Below are positions 62,562 through 64,000 of a stretch of 64,000 nt of DNA, one piece after another. The position numbers and the translations under genes are program-made. The notes under the pieces were generated by a model. The model was not told the DNA's origin. It saw only the letters and a list, made by a program, of their open reading frames with translations, and did no database searches. Location of the stretch: positions 1-64,000 of the forward strand of contig CATJXY010000052.1 in assembly GCA_949744505.1 (NCBI GenBank), in the 5' to 3' direction. Source of the DNA: an uncultured Erysipelotrichaceae bacterium. GTDB lineage: Bacteria > Bacillota_I > Bacilli_A > Erysipelotrichales > Erysipelotrichaceae. Each line of letters opens with the position of its first letter. The stretch's first letter is position 1.

Positions 62562-63002
62562 GTGGTTACGATGACAATATTTCATTGGTTATGGATCATA
62601 GTTTTCATGGCTGCCGTTATTATCGAATTGGCTACTGCTTCCGCAATGGTCAGTATATGGTTTGCCGCAGGAGCTATTGTTGGCTTGATAGCTTCATTAT
62701 TTAATACAAGTTTTCTTGTTCAAGCCATTTTATTTTTTATCACATCTTTCGCTTCTTTAGCAATTATCCGACCTCTTACCGCAAATTATACAAGAGGAAA
62801 TATCATCCATACTAATTCTGATGCTTTAATCGGAATGAAAGTTCGTCTTATCAGAGCAATCGCAGAGGATCATTTCGGAGAAGTTGTAATTAACGGAATT
62901 CATTGGAATGCCGTCGAAAAAGATAGAAATGATGTCAAAGAAGGATCTATCGTTGAGATTTTGGCAATTGAAGGGTCAAAACTCATCGTTAAGAAACATT
63001 AA
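62562..63002 (+). CDS. NfeD-like membrane protein (short form)
   Basis: 146 aa; TM block then OB-fold-like C-terminus (ALIGMKVRLIRAIAEDHFGEVVINGIHWNAV). Confidence 0.87.
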   Translation: MVTMTIFHWLWIIVFMAAVIIELATASAMVSIWFAAGAIVGLIASLFNTSFLVQAILFFITSFASLAIIRPLTANYTRGNIIHTNSDALIGMKVRLIRAIAEDHFGEVVINGIHWNAVEKDRNDVKEGSIVEILAIEGSKLIVKKH

Positions 63003-63018
63003 GGAAAGGAGTTTATTT

Positions 63019-63912
63019 ATGATATTTGAAATTCTTATTTTTCTAGTATTTTTAGCAATCATCTTTACAGCAATCGCTTATTGTGTACGTGTCGTACCTC
63101 AATCTAAAGCATTTGTTGTAGAACGCTTAGGTTCTTACAACGCAACATGGACAACCGGTCTACACATGGTTGTACCATTCATTGATCGTGTTGCCAACAA
63201 AGTTACTTTAAAAGAAATTGTAAAAGATTTCGATCCACAACCGGTTATCACAAAAGATAACGTTACAATGCAGATTGATACTGTCGTTTATTTTCAAATC
63301 ACAGATCCAAAACTTTACACTTATGGTATTGAGCAACCAATCAGTGCTTTAGAAAATTTAACCGCAACTACATTGCGTAATATTATCGGTGAGTTGGAAT
63401 TGGATGAAACATTAACTTCTCGTGATATTATTAATACCAAAATGCGTTCTATCTTGGATGAAGCAACAGATCCATGGGGAGTAAAAGTAACCCGTGTTGA
63501 AGTCAAAAACATTATTCCACCACGTGACATTCAAGCTTCAATGGAAAAACAGATGAGAGCTGAACGTGAAAGACGTGAAGCAATCCTGTTAGCAGAGGGT
63601 GAAAAGAAAGCTGCAATTCTTGCCGCTGAAGGTGAGAAAGAAGCAATGGTACTACGTGCTAATGCTAAAAAAGAAGCAATGATTGCCGAAGCCGAAGGTC
63701 AAGCACAAGCTGCTATGAAAGTTTATGAGGCTCAAGCTAAAGGTATCAAAATGATCAATGATGCTAATCCGACTCAGGCTTATCTAACACTTCAAAGCTA
63801 TGAAGCATTTAAGAGTGCCGCTAATGGTCAAGCAACAAAAATCATTATTCCAAGTGAAATTCAAGGACTTGCTTCAACTCTAACTGCTTTATCTGAAACA
63901 GTTAAGAAATAA
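63019..63912 (+). CDS. SPFH/stomatin/prohibitin-family protein (QmcA-like)
   Basis: Start placed at ATG 63019 after RBS AAGGAAAGGAG; MIFEILIFLVFLAIIFTAIAYCVRVVPQSKAFVVERLGSY; Ala/Glu-rich coiled coil. Confidence 0.93.
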   Translation: MIFEILIFLVFLAIIFTAIAYCVRVVPQSKAFVVERLGSYNATWTTGLHMVVPFIDRVANKVTLKEIVKDFDPQPVITKDNVTMQIDTVVYFQITDPKLYTYGIEQPISALENLTATTLRNIIGELELDETLTSRDIINTKMRSILDEATDPWGVKVTRVEVKNIIPPRDIQASMEKQMRAERERREAILLAEGEKKAAILAAEGEKEAMVLRANAKKEAMIAEAEGQAQAAMKVYEAQAKGIKMINDANPTQAYLTLQSYEAFKSAANGQATKIIIPSEIQGLASTLTALSETVKK

Positions 63913-63978
63913 AAGATTTTAAAAAAAGGGATGACAAATCAGTTGTTATCCCTTTATTATATTAAAGAGGTGATATGC

Positions 63979-64000
63979 ATGGATGAAGCAAAACTAATTC
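63979..64000 (+). CDS. Start of a further CDS (MDEAKLI...), truncated by the right edge
   Basis: RBS AAAGAGGTG, then ATGGATGAAGCAAAACTAATTC with no stop before the edge. Confidence 0.4.

Overview
AT-rich Firmicutes chromosomal segment, probably Erysipelotrichia-like (inferred from gene content and composition). It is mostly ordinary chromosome: ssrA-smpB-rnr-secG, pgk-tpiA, glgC-glgD-glgA, secA, ung, ddl, murF-like, NfeD-SPFH. Accessory points of interest: (1) The left edge cuts through the start of a cas9 gene on the minus strand (<1..350). The ORF track misses it because it runs off the window. The RuvC-I motif and Arg-rich bridge helix are readable. Directly upstream, same strand, is a compact promoter + multi-hairpin + terminator unit that looks like a tracrRNA, followed by a WYL-domain regulator. 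(2) A ~15 kb one-direction peptide uptake and degradation cluster (about 28.5 to 13.4 kb): OppBCDF/OppA, three full M24 peptidases, an orphan M24 N-terminal domain, and S9, M20C and M29 peptidases, with an embedded divergent guanylate-kinase-like gene. (3) An ABC-F gene with an apparent terminator/antiterminator leader, and a nearby GT1 glycosyltransferase gene; each is split by one -1 frame change, the second exactly at a T_TTA_AAA slippery heptamer. (4) A 2122-aa modular surface protein with a non-canonical SPNTG anchor and an acidic insert. (5) A tmRNA whose readable tag ends ...RLSFAA. No CRISPR array, IS element or prophage was recognised inside the window. All calls come from reading the sequence and the supplied translations; no database search was run.
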